Positions 1 to 6,570 of a stretch of 64,000 bases of DNA are shown here, piece by piece. Under the pieces are notes generated by a model, which saw nothing but the letters and a program-made list of their open reading frames with translations, was not told the DNA's origin and made no database searches. Source of the stretch: Liquorilactobacillus oeni DSM 19972 (lineage in GTDB: Bacteria > Bacillota > Bacilli > Lactobacillales > Lactobacillaceae); assembly GCF_001436275.1 (NCBI RefSeq), contig NZ_AZEH01000039.1:1-64000 (forward strand), in the 5' to 3' direction. The position numbers and the translations under genes are program-made. Numbering within the stretch: position 1 is the first letter of the stretch; each line of letters begins with the position of its first letter.

Positions 1-1
1 A

Positions 2-193
2 CGACATCAAATCGTCCATTCGTATTCTAAGCAAGGGTATCCTTACGATAATAGCCAAATAGAAGCTTTTCACTCATTATTAAAACGAGAATTTGTCTTT
101 CAAACGCACTTCTCAAGCTTTGAGGATTTAATTCTCAGGATTTCAAATTATATTAATTGGTTCAACACTGAAAGAATCAGAACAAGTGTCTAG
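2..193 (+). mobile_element. IS3-family transposase, C-terminal fragment
   Basis: The open frame entering from the left edge encodes the end of an IS3-type (rve integrase core) transposase. The stretch reading GYPYDNSQIEAFHSLLKREF has the N-x-x-x-E spacing around the last catalytic glutamate of the DDE triad. It continues to an INWFNTERIRTSV ending typical of this group. The frame then stops at TAG (191-193), a few residues before most family members end, so the copy is either a short variant or slightly truncated. The rest of the gene lies outside the window. It marks the left end of an accessory stretch. Confidence 0.8.
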
Positions 194-287
194 AAAAACA
201 TGTACCAAATATTGACTTAGGAGCAGGTGTAAAGCCATTTTAAATGTGATATAATTAAAATTCTAAGAAATAGTTACTTATAGGGAA

Positions 288-320
288 GTCTATCTATTAA
301 TTTAGATAGGCTCTTTTTTG
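288..320 (+). terminator. Rho-independent terminator
   Basis: GTCTATCT and AGATAGGC form an 8-bp stem (one G-U) around an AT-rich loop, followed by CTCTTTTTTG. It isolates the transposase remnant from the lipoprotein gene. Confidence 0.7.
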
Positions 321-378
321 TTGAAAATTTATCTAAAAATAAGGTAATATTAAAATATAACATTGGGGGAGTAAATTA

Positions 379-705
379 ATGAAAAAAAGTAAAATAATTA
401 TTATCATGTTGTTATCAATATTATTTTTAACCTCTTGTGGTGGTACACAAAAGGCTGATTATACAACAGCACAGGCTGAACAAGCTCTGAATAAGGGGAA
501 AAGTATTGATGGTAAAACAGTAAAAATTAAGGTTACAAAGTTAGCTCCAAATAGTGCTTTTGGGTATAACATAGAAACTGGTAAGCATTTAAATTTTGTA
601 TCTACTGAGAATCCTAAAGTGAAAAAAGGGCAATCAGTAATTGTAAAAGTTAAAAAAGTTGAAAGTACTTTAGGGTCATATATAATAACTTATTCAAAAG
701 AATAG
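379..705 (+). CDS. Small lipoprotein, OB-fold-like
   Basis: This is a 108-residue secreted lipoprotein. A lysine-rich start and a hydrophobic run lead to the lipobox LTSC, with Cys at about residue 20 followed by GG, so the product should be lipidated and held on the outer face of the membrane. The mature part alternates short beta-like segments (GKTVKIKVTKL, QSVIVKVKKVE). Such patterns occur in tRNA_anti-like (OB-fold) lipoproteins of Gram-positive mobile elements; this family assignment is inference. The ribosome site GGGGGAG lies 8 nt before ATG. A weak TTGAAA promoter at 321 fits. The gene forms its own unit between two terminators. Confidence 0.75.
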   Translation: MKKSKIIIIMLLSILFLTSCGGTQKADYTTAQAEQALNKGKSIDGKTVKIKVTKLAPNSAFGYNIETGKHLNFVSTENPKVKKGQSVIVKVKKVESTLGSYIITYSKE

Positions 706-712
706 TAAGAAT

Positions 713-748
713 AGCCACTTTCTGAAATGGAAGATGGCTCTTTTTTTG
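713..748 (+). terminator. Rho-independent terminator
   Basis: AGCCACTTTC pairs with GAAGATGGCT (one mismatch) and is followed by eight T residues. It closes the lipoprotein unit just before the next promoter. Confidence 0.8.
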
Positions 749-777
749 TTTACAATTTGAACACATGTTCGTATAAT
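749..777 (+). promoter_or_regulatory. Sigma-A promoter with LexA (SOS) box in the spacer
   Basis: TTTACA (749-754) and TATAAT (772-777) are separated by exactly 17 bp. The spacer carries GAACACATGTTC at 759-770, a perfect 12-bp palindrome. It matches 12 of 14 positions of the Gram-positive LexA/DinR box (CGAAC RNRY GTTYC). A repressor bound there would cover the space between -35 and -10. The site sits directly upstream of the YolD-like gene, a family known to be DNA-damage-linked, which strengthens the call. Confidence 0.85.
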
Positions 778-796
778 TTGAATAGGGTGAATTACA

Positions 797-1174
797 TTGG
801 ATAAAAAAGATGATGAGTTTATGGATATCGTTAATAACTTCTTTAAGTATGACTATCACGACCGAGGTATGTTGAAATGGAAAGGCTTCTTTTTATCAGA
901 CCACACAGCAGCATTAAAAAGGGAATTTAATAAGCCTAAAATTGTTACTAAACCTAAGCAGTCACTAGAATTAATCTCTAAACGCCTCAAATTAAGTTGG
1001 CAGTACAAGATAAATGCTACCATTCAGTTGCAAAACGTATCAACAGATGAAGAACTTGAGCAACTTGAAGGAATAATCCAAGGATACAATGGTGGGATGA
1101 TTATCTTAAAAGATGTGGAAGACAAGTTACATGAAATTGAAATAGATAATATCAGATATGTATATGTATGTTAG
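797..1174 (+). CDS. YolD-like family protein, SOS-controlled
   Basis: The product has 125 residues. The segment DYHDRGMLKWKGFFLSDH, about residues 19-36, matches the YolD signature (DRGxxKWxxxxLxxH). The C-terminal half has the expected beta-strand pattern (NATIQLQN, GGMIILKDVE, HEIEIDNIRYVYV). YolD proteins usually sit beside Y-family DNA polymerase (UmuC/DinB) genes on plasmids and prophages and are induced by DNA damage; their biochemical role is not established. No polymerase gene follows here, so this copy appears orphaned. The start is TTG at 797, with GGGTGA 8 nt upstream. The LexA-box promoter at 749-777 predicts SOS induction. Confidence 0.85.
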   Translation: MDKKDDEFMDIVNNFFKYDYHDRGMLKWKGFFLSDHTAALKREFNKPKIVTKPKQSLELISKRLKLSWQYKINATIQLQNVSTDEELEQLEGIIQGYNGGMIILKDVEDKLHEIEIDNIRYVYVC

Positions 1175-1246
1175 AAATAGATAAGTAGATTTAGTTTTAT
1201 TTGTGTTTTAAGATAAGATTATAAGTTATATTAGAGATGAGCTCTT

Positions 1247-1390
1247 ATGCCTGTAACTAAAGTGTGTCAACGTTGCCATAAAAGAAAACGAGTAACATCT
1301 TTTTATGCAAATTTAACGAAGCCAGATAAGCTAAATGGAATTTGTAAGAAATGTCAAAAAGAAGTAGATAGATTAAATAGGAAACAGTAA
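1247..1390 (+). CDS. Small two-CXXC (zinc-ribbon-like) protein
   Basis: This 47-residue basic protein has two CXXC pairs, VCQRCHKR near the N-terminus and GICKKCQKE in the C-terminal half. They are spaced as expected for one zinc ribbon. It follows the YolD-like gene on the same strand after a 72-nt gap with no terminator, so it may be in the same SOS-controlled transcript. The ribosome site (GAGATGAG) is weak. Similar tiny zinc-ribbon proteins are common in phage and plasmid genomes; the function is unknown. The short length makes coding status probable but not certain. Confidence 0.55.
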   Translation: MPVTKVCQRCHKRKRVTSFYANLTKPDKLNGICKKCQKEVDRLNRKQ

Positions 1391-1461
1391 TGCAATTAAG
1401 TTTGTGAAGTGTTATTTAATGTCTAAATTAATGTAGTAGTACCTATAAATTACACCATAAC

Positions 1462-1492
1462 AAAAAACCTTTAGGTTGACTAAGCCTAAAGG
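1462..1492 (-). terminator. Terminator of the 285-residue gene
   Basis: CCTTTAGG (1468-1475) and CCTAAAGG (1485-1492) form a perfect 8-bp stem. On the minus strand the stem is followed by six T residues. It lies about 40 bp downstream of the minus-strand stop at 1533. Confidence 0.75.
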
Positions 1493-1532
1493 AGAAATCA
1501 TCGTAATTTTATTAAAGGAGGTATTATAGTTT

Positions 1533-2390
1533 TCAGATAATTTTACTTGTTCTATTAGCAAATTGTAAAAATTCTCTGGGATTCTTTAAGCCAATCATAT
1601 AAGCTATTTGTTTACTTCGCATTTGAGGGTATTCAGACTTTACTAAAGCAGCCATTTTCTTTTGAGTAGTTTTTACACCATGTTTTTTTTCCCAAGACTT
1701 CTTTACAAACTTGAGAACTATAGAGTTAACGTAACTAACGGATGAAAGTGAATGATTTCTAACGGCTATTTTCTTGGGTACAAATACTATTCTATCACCA
1801 TTTATTGAAAAGTATTTTTTATTAATCTTTTGCCATGAATGAGTGTTTTCATTCCATGATTTTCTATCTGGTATATCCAAGTGTATAGCATGTTGATGAT
1901 TTTTCCCAAGAATTTTTTCTGTGTACTCTTCTAATTCCTCATAAATTATACTTGTAATAATATCTGAGTAACTGTCAGGACCAAAATCTTCTACAAAGAG
2001 ACCAAACATGATAGGTAAAGTAAGTAGTGATATTTCTTTTTCCACTTTTGATTCTACATCATATATTTTAGAAATAGAGTTTTGAAGTGGGATAACTTTC
2101 GGACCATGTCCTTTAGATTTAACCTTAGAATTACCTAAATGCGTATCATTAATTTCATGAATATCATTTAGTATGTCCTTAATTTCTTTTGTCTTTCCTT
2201 GTTCTTTTAGATTTAATAAAGTTTCAAAAAAATCTTCAATCTTTTTTGAAGCTATATCGCCTCTGAAATACTTGTTTTTACAAAGTGCAATCTTTGTAGG
2301 GTCAAGGTAAAATTTAATATCTGTAGAACTATCAACATCAACACAATTTAAATCCTTGGGATTTACTTTAAAATAATCAGAAATTTTCAT
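1533..2390 (-). CDS. Uncharacterised protein of the accessory region, possible defence-type cargo
   Basis: I do not recognise a named family for this 285-residue protein. Features visible are an N-terminal IKFYLDPTKIA segment, a central NDTHLGNSKVKSKGHGP stretch, an acidic GLFVEDFGPDSYSDIITSII segment, and a basic C-terminal part rich in Lys/Arg with helix-turn-helix-like spacing (QKKMAALVKSEYP). The order of FxDP, GxSKxxxxGxGP and ED.G.D..SDI segments resembles a group of uncharacterised proteins I recall from defence islands; that is memory-based inference. No signal peptide or membrane segment is seen. AAGGAG lies 8 nt before ATG. It has its own strong promoter and terminator and is transcribed against the neighbours, as expected for a cargo gene near an attachment site. 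Confidence 0.8.
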   Translation of the reverse strand: MKISDYFKVNPKDLNCVDVDSSTDIKFYLDPTKIALCKNKYFRGDIASKKIEDFFETLLNLKEQGKTKEIKDILNDIHEINDTHLGNSKVKSKGHGPKVIPLQNSISKIYDVESKVEKEISLLTLPIMFGLFVEDFGPDSYSDIITSIIYEELEEYTEKILGKNHQHAIHLDIPDRKSWNENTHSWQKINKKYFSINGDRIVFVPKKIAVRNHSLSSVSYVNSIVLKFVKKSWEKKHGVKTTQKKMAALVKSEYPQMRSKQIAYMIGLKNPREFLQFANRTSKII

Positions 2391-2526
2391 TAATTTATCT
2401 CCTTAATTTATTGTTGTTCATTATTCATTTCGAAAAAATGTTGCAATCACAGAATAAATCTTAATGTCTTCATGTATACTTTGTTGAAGTATCTCATAAA
2501 TTACCCTCATTACCTAAGATGATTTA

Positions 2527-2555
2527 ATTATAATATTTTTTAAATAATAGGTCAA
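2527..2555 (-). promoter_or_regulatory. Promoter of the 285-residue gene
   Basis: Read on the minus strand, TTGACC (2550-2555) and TATAAT (2527-2532) are 17 bp apart, a near-consensus sigma-A promoter. The leader to the ATG is about 130 nt and no known riboswitch is apparent in it. Confidence 0.75.
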
Positions 2556-2638
2556 TGCAAAAAACACCATATACGGTGCTTGACTTCCATTTGCACACAA
2601 TATGTTGTAAAAAGTCTTGAAAATTAATCCAAAATAAA

Positions 2639-2660
2639 GACACCTCGTTAAATAGGTGTC
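2639..2660 (-). terminator. Terminator-like inverted repeat
   Basis: GACACCT and AGGTGTC (7 bp, 8-nt loop) are followed on the minus strand by TTTATTTT. No gene lies to its right on that strand before the tRNA fragment, so it may be a leftover from a lost integrase-side gene. Confidence 0.5.
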
Positions 2661-2767
2661 ACTCCTTGTCGGTTAAGTATTTTTGAAATTTGTGAATGTT
2701 TTTGTGAATGTTTTTTGTTAATATTACTTAGTTTAATATTAGAAATGTTGTTATATCAGCCCTTATA

Positions 2768-2809
2768 CTCTGAATCCGCAATGTACTGGTTCGAGTCCAG
2801 TATGCCCAA
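2768..2809 (+). other. tRNA 3' half, probable attachment-site remnant (tRNA-Gln-like)
   Basis: The sequence runs from an anticodon loop (CTCTGAA) through a 3' anticodon-stem strand (TCCGC) and a perfect T-arm (ACTGG, loop TTCGAGT, CCAGT) to an acceptor 3' strand (ATGCCCA). The upstream bases cannot form the matching 5' half: no GCGGA stem strand, D-arm or TGGGCAT acceptor strand is present. A tRNA duplicated from the anticodon loop to the 3' end is the classic product of tyrosine-recombinase integration. A CTG anticodon would make the parent tRNA-Gln, though the base after the acceptor is A. With the tRNA reading rightwards, the element lies to the left, so positions 1-2808 would be its distal end. 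Confidence 0.7.
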
Positions 2810-2825
2810 TTATACGTTTTGTAAA

Positions 2826-2868
2826 GCTGGTAAATCTTCGTAAATCGTTGATTTACCAGCTTTTTTAT
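2826..2868 (+). terminator. Strong terminator after the tRNA fragment
   Basis: An 11-bp perfect stem, GCTGGTAAATC (2826-2836) with GATTTACCAGC (2850-2860), is followed by TTTTTT. It was presumably the native terminator of the tRNA gene before integration. Confidence 0.85.
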
Positions 2869-2990
2869 TTTTTATTTTCGTAGCCGTAATTATTTGGAAA
2901 GTTGTTAACCTTCTGTTAGCTTCAAAATTAGAAATTAAAGTAATTGGGAAAACTTATCGGCAAAATTGAATCATTTTCGATTGAATTGGG

Positions 2991-3165
2991 GCTGGGTCAA
3001 AACTTATGTTTTGGCTTGGTTTTTTTGGACTCTTTTGCAATTCTATATCAACGTGTTTCAATAGTCAGTCTTTTCCGTTTAGCCACAAATTACCCATAGT
3101 CAAATTCGGTCTATGTTTGTAATTAGCAGTTAATGCTCAAAGCCTAACGACTATTGGCACACTCC
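2991..3165 (+). repeat. Structured dispersed repeat, copy A
   Basis: The head hairpin CTGGGTCAAAA/TTTTGGCTTGG is followed by seven T residues. The tail then folds as GTGT (3053-3056) and CAATAGTC (3059-3066) against GACTATTG (3149-3156) and ACAC (3159-3162). Inside lies a second stem, AATTAC and CATAG (from 3088) against CTATG and GTAATT (to 3124). It contains no plausible gene. It is related to copies B-F elsewhere in the window. Confidence 0.85.
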
Positions 3166-3181
3166 CTGTATGTGTAGTAAG

Positions 3182-3427
3182 TTAATAGAAGTTATTTCTT
3201 TCATTAATAGTGTTCAAAGCTTCTTTATTTTTCTGGTACATTTTATAAAGTCTGAGCTGAATGAATCTGTTTTCAGAAATATATTTTCTGAGGTGCTCAA
3301 TTACTTTAAACATTGCCAAATCATCGTTAAGGGTTTCTGAACTATGCAACTCTTTTTCCTGCGCGTTAAGCGCTTGCTCTATGCGTTTATCTAAACTATA
3401 AATAAAATGTTTTTGTGCTTTCTCCAT
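3182..3427 (-). CDS. Small helical protein, function unknown
   Basis: This soluble, highly charged protein has 81 residues and is predicted to be almost all helix (LDKRIEQALNAQEKELH, AMFKVIEHLRKYI, RLYKMYQKNKEAL). There is no signal peptide, membrane segment or cysteine. A good ribosome site, AGGAGA, lies 8 nt before ATG. It sits directly after repeat copy A and is transcribed towards it. Its size and helical nature recall bacteriocin immunity proteins, and a candidate hydrophobic peptide lies 220 bp away on the other strand, but no family motif supports this. Function unassigned. Confidence 0.6.
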   Translation of the reverse strand: MEKAQKHFIYSLDKRIEQALNAQEKELHSSETLNDDLAMFKVIEHLRKYISENRFIQLRLYKMYQKNKEALNTINERNNFY

Positions 3428-3649
3428 TATTTTTCTCCTGCTTACTAAGCAATAGTCATTAAAAATTATTATTTAATATAACTAATAGTTATCCAGAAAA
3501 CATTATAGTGTTTACATAAAATATATCAAGTGGGTATATTTTTTTATTGTATATCAGTGTATTTAGGCCTGAAGTTGTGAGTGAAAAGCTAGTCCTTTTT
3601 TCGTGCTATGCTTCTAAAGGATTTGAATATAAAAAGAGGAGTTAAAGTG

Positions 3650-3742
3650 ATGAAATTCACATCAACTAGTCTATCGGTTTTGTCAGCATTAGCAGGTGGT
3701 TTGATAGCAATCGCTGGAAAATTTTTTTACAGAATACTATGA
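3650..3742 (+). CDS. 30-residue hydrophobic cationic peptide
   Basis: This tiny gene has a strong ribosome site (AGAGGAG, 8 nt before ATG). The peptide starts MKFTSTSLSVLSALAGG and ends in a hydrophobic, basic segment of 13 residues (LIAIAGKFFYRIL). The GG at residues 16-17 could be a double-glycine processing site, which would release the 13-residue tail. Alternatively the whole peptide could be a small membrane-active toxin. Its stop overlaps the next gene start in an ATGA arrangement, showing translational coupling with the 127-residue protein. It may be a bacteriocin-like or regulatory peptide; this is inference only. Confidence 0.5.
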   Translation: MKFTSTSLSVLSALAGGLIAIAGKFFYRIL

Positions 3743-4122
3743 ACTTAGCCGGTCTAAAAAGAAATGAAAAGGGACGGACTAAAAAAATTTTGATTAGTTA
3801 TTCAAAATATTTGACTTTACTTAACAAAATTTTGAGGAAGGGAAACTATCTGTATGGTAAAAATAAATATATACGAGATATGAAAAATGGTTTTTACTAT
3901 CGGCCAAAAACATTGGAAGACGAAGTTATTCATTTTATTTACTGTTATATAGACTATGACAATGGTAACAAGTTTTTAAGAACAATATCAGCCTATCATG
4001 TTGCTGCTAAAAACTGTCAAACATTTCGTATTATAAGTAATGAACCGACAGGAGATACAGAAACATTTGATAAATTGTATGATTTTATTGAAAGAAAAAC
4101 TAAGCCTTATTCAAAAAAATAA
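3739..4122 (+). CDS. 127-residue basic protein coupled to the small peptide
   Basis: No family is recognised. The protein is basic, with a Lys/Arg-rich first 50 residues, then a mixed segment (DEVIHFIYCYIDYDNGNKFLR) and a C-terminal EPTGDTETFDKLYDFIERK. No signal peptide or clear membrane segment is seen. The ATG overlaps the stop of the upstream 30-residue peptide by 4 nt, so both are made from one message. If the peptide is toxic, this would be the natural candidate for an immunity or partner protein. It is followed by about 280 bp with no gene. Confidence 0.55.
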   Translation: MNLAGLKRNEKGRTKKILISYSKYLTLLNKILRKGNYLYGKNKYIRDMKNGFYYRPKTLEDEVIHFIYCYIDYDNGNKFLRTISAYHVAAKNCQTFRIISNEPTGDTETFDKLYDFIERKTKPYSKK

Positions 4123-4411
4123 TTGACGATATAGACGATATAAAATAATGTTTATTGTAGAGATAATTTGTTTTTTCTTCAGCAGTAAGGTAGCAGGTTA
4201 ATGTTAAAAAGATGGAAGCGAAAACTTATTTATAATAAAAGCTTTTGCTTTATATTCTTGCCCAATAACATGCCTTATGATAATCTTGCAACCATAGCTA
4301 GTGCTCCTTTATAACCTACTCCTATAATTGCTTACATGGGACATTAGCTACGGTTTACTTAGTAGTCAAGTTGCTTTATCTCATAAAAGTTTCTTGATTT
4401 CATAATAGGGG
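4123..4411. other. Intergenic stretch, nothing recognised
   Basis: The stretch is AT-rich with a short tandem GACGATATA doublet at its left end. No open frame with a ribosome site, RNA or terminator can be supported. Confidence 0.5.
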
Positions 4412-4587
4412 ACTGGGTCAAAACTTATGTTTTGGCTCAGTTTTTTTGGACTCTTTTGCAATTTTATATCAACGTGTTTCAATAGTCAGTCTTTTCCGTT
4501 TAACCACAAATTTACTCATAGTCAAATTCGGACTATGTTCATAAGTAGCAGTTAATGCTCAAAGTCTAACGATTATTGGCACACTCC
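4412..4587 (+). repeat. Structured dispersed repeat, copy B
   Basis: This copy is closely similar to copy A over its whole length. The head hairpin is CTGGGTCAAAA/TTTTGGCTCAG plus seven T residues. The outer tail stem is GTGT (4474-4477) and CAATAGTC (4480-4487) with GATTATTG (4571-4578) and ACAC (4581-4584). The one change from copy A in the right arm (C to T) is tolerated as a G-U pair. Confidence 0.85.
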
Positions 4588-4839
4588 TTTTGTGCATTAA
4601 ACATATTTAATTACAGATGATTTTAGAGTGCAGTTTAATTTTGTAGAGGCGCTGAATTAACGGTCCTTTTGTATCAGATAACGTTTTCGTGATGTTTTTA
4701 ACTAAGGTATATGTGTTATTTAATCAAACATACAGTATGCACAATTTTAACGGTGTCCTTTATGTTCATATTTTTAAGCTGCTTGGAACATACAAAGCTC
4801 TATACGAACGCTGCATTGGAAAATTTTCTTCTGTCACTA

Positions 4840-5290
4840 AAAAGATATAATTTTTTAGATCAAAAAAAGGAAAAGATATAAGTGGAAAAAACAATAATAT
4901 TTATAAACGTTCTTTTTATTTTTTTATAGCAGTTTATGTTTTGGAGTTGTTTTTAGCTTGTAGTCTATATTTTTATTTACCTGGAATCATACCATTACAC
5001 ATAAGTCTGAATTCTGTAGACCTTTGGTGAAAAATATAATATGCAATTTTTGTTTTGCCAATTTTTTAATGGGAATTAATTATATATGCAAACCTGATTT
5101 TGTAAACTAAAAGTATCTGTCAAACATACCCGGTGCAATATTAGTGAAGCTATTCTTATCTCTATTACAATCATTGCCTTTACTTTGATTAATAGAGTAC
5201 TCTTGTATTTAATAATGCTTGCGCTTAAATGGACCGAATTATTTTGTACTTTAAGTACTGGCCTAAGTATTATAAACTTAGGGATATACC
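4840..5290 (+). pseudogene. Broken SdpI-like (DUF1648) gene
   Basis: One frame of the plus strand from about 4860 reads IYKRSFYFFIAVYVLEL, then LYFYLPGIIPLHISLNSVDLW and an in-frame TGA near 5028. This mirrors the intact neighbour at 5367 (YCFITIYILEL, LYFYLPNVIPMHVGINAVNSW). Further remains read as a hydrophobic ISEAILISITIIAFTLINRVLL segment down to about 5290, interrupted by stops. No start codon with a ribosome site remains. It is a decayed tandem paralogue of the next gene. Confidence 0.7.
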
Positions 5291-5366
5291 AATTAGCTGA
5301 CCAATGCTTTTCCTTTTTTTGAAACCATGCTATAATCACTTCGATCCTCGGTAAGAGATGAGATTA

Positions 5367-5723
5367 ATGAATAAATTTAATATCATTTATGAAAGTTCGT
5401 TTTACTGTTTTATTACAATCTATATTTTGGAATTGATTCTAAGTTGTGTTTTATACTTTTATTTACCTAATGTTATTCCAATGCATGTCGGAATCAATGC
5501 TGTAAATTCTTGGGGTAAGGGCAAGTACATAATTTTTATGATACCTTGTTTTCTTATCTTTTTCAGCTGTGCAGTGAAGTTTAAGTATATTGAAAACAAG
5601 TATTTTTGGGGACCATCTGCTGCTATCTTAATGAGGGTGTTTTTGTTTGGATTACAGCTGTTGTGTTTGTTTTTTTCAATAAAATATTTCTCTGTTTTAT
5701 TGGATCTTACTTTCGGCAATTAA
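5367..5723 (+). CDS. SdpI-like DUF1648 membrane protein
   Basis: This 118-residue integral membrane protein has about three hydrophobic segments. LPNVIPMHVGINAVNSWGKG is the DUF1648 signature (LPxxIPxHxGxxG...WGxK) found at the N-terminus of SdpI, the immunity and signalling protein of the Bacillus sporulation-delaying toxin system. The product lacks the C-terminal half of a full SdpI, so it is a stand-alone DUF1648 protein. GAGATGAG lies about 4 nt before ATG 5367, which is preferred over the in-frame ATG at 5358 that overlaps this site. It is preceded by a decayed paralogue, which suggests an expanding and shrinking immunity-type family. Confidence 0.75.
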   Translation: MNKFNIIYESSFYCFITIYILELILSCVLYFYLPNVIPMHVGINAVNSWGKGKYIIFMIPCFLIFFSCAVKFKYIENKYFWGPSAAILMRVFLFGLQLLCLFFSIKYFSVLLDLTFGN

Positions 5724-6079
5724 AAGTTGCGAGAAGTTAAAGCAGAACACATGAAATATCTCAGCATCTTTGAGAAAGAGGTACAGGTACAAGTTAGGAG
5801 AATGATTAAATAGCAGTATTTTGGTTTGAATTTTTTTACTTTATGTATTGTTAATAATAAGGCTCTATTCGTTAATTACTGCGGGCATCACGAAAAAAGG
5901 CTAAATAAATGAGAAAGAAAAAGACTTTTAAAATACTTTAGTGACAAGCATAGAATTAAAGCCAGAAATGCTAAAACTGTTTATGAGTTTGCGAAGCTCG
6001 ATTCAAAGTATATCAAGGCTGTCAGGACCTTCACAGTTTTGATACTGTGTTCTATGGGTCTTGAGGGCGTGATAATAAT

Positions 6080-6367
6080 GTGCAGGTTAATTTTCTTGAG
6101 TATGATGATATAATGTTGTTTGTGCCGATAGTGACATTTACTGTGGTCTGGTTCTTCAAAAACAAATTGCAAAGGAAGAAAAATATTCTTCAAAAAAAGT
6201 ATTTAAATACTCATCCAGATAATGACCTGAGATTTGCTGTCGGTGAAGATAAAAAGAATATCATTGAAGTTCAAAGAAGATTACAAAAACTAGAGTTGTT
6301 TTGTGCAATATTACTTTTGACAGCAGTCTTGTTTCTTGCATTGATGTACATAAATTATTCAGAATAA
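6080..6367 (+). CDS. Two-helix membrane protein, probably remnant of a longer gene
   Basis: The 95-residue product has a hydrophobic segment at about residues 11-27, a charged middle (KNKLQRKKNILQKK, GEDKKNIIEVQRRLQKLE) and a second membrane segment at 73-90. No family is recognised. The GTG start at 6080 has a poor ribosome site. Just upstream another frame encodes SDKHRIKARNAKTVYEF, continuing to a hydrophobic TFTVLILCSMGLEGVIIM that ends exactly where this frame begins. Before that a third stretch, MRKKKTFKIL, starts at ATG 5909. Together they look like one ancestral gene with two compensating frameshifts. The listed part may therefore not be a functional gene. Confidence 0.45.
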   Translation: MQVNFLEYDDIMLFVPIVTFTVVWFFKNKLQRKKNILQKKYLNTHPDNDLRFAVGEDKKNIIEVQRRLQKLELFCAILLLTAVLFLALMYINYSE

Positions 6368-6398
6368 AGTTTCCTGCAGCCGGTTTTATGTTTTATTA

Positions 6399-6440
6399 AC
6401 CGTTAAATCAAGCCTAGAAGGCTAATTTAACGGTATTCTT
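6399..6440 (+). terminator. Long terminator hairpin
   Basis: ACCGTTAAAT (6399-6408) pairs perfectly with ATTTAACGGT (6425-6434). A nested AGCCT/AGGCT stem is inside and ATTCTTAT follows. It separates the accessory strip from the MFS gene. Confidence 0.7.
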
Positions 6441-6570
6441 ATGGGCTTCTTTATTATTTTTAAGCTGATTTTTTCCTAAAAAACTGTTTTGAGTTTATGC
6501 TTTAAGTGTTTTGTTTATGCCATAGTAAACAAATATTTATTCTTATTATTCAAGGGGGATAGTACTAGAG

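Noticed and set aside
5076-5339. 87-codon open frame on the minus strand
   Set aside because: It is antisense to the decayed SdpI-like gene, whose plus-strand frames carry the recognisable hydrophobic segments.
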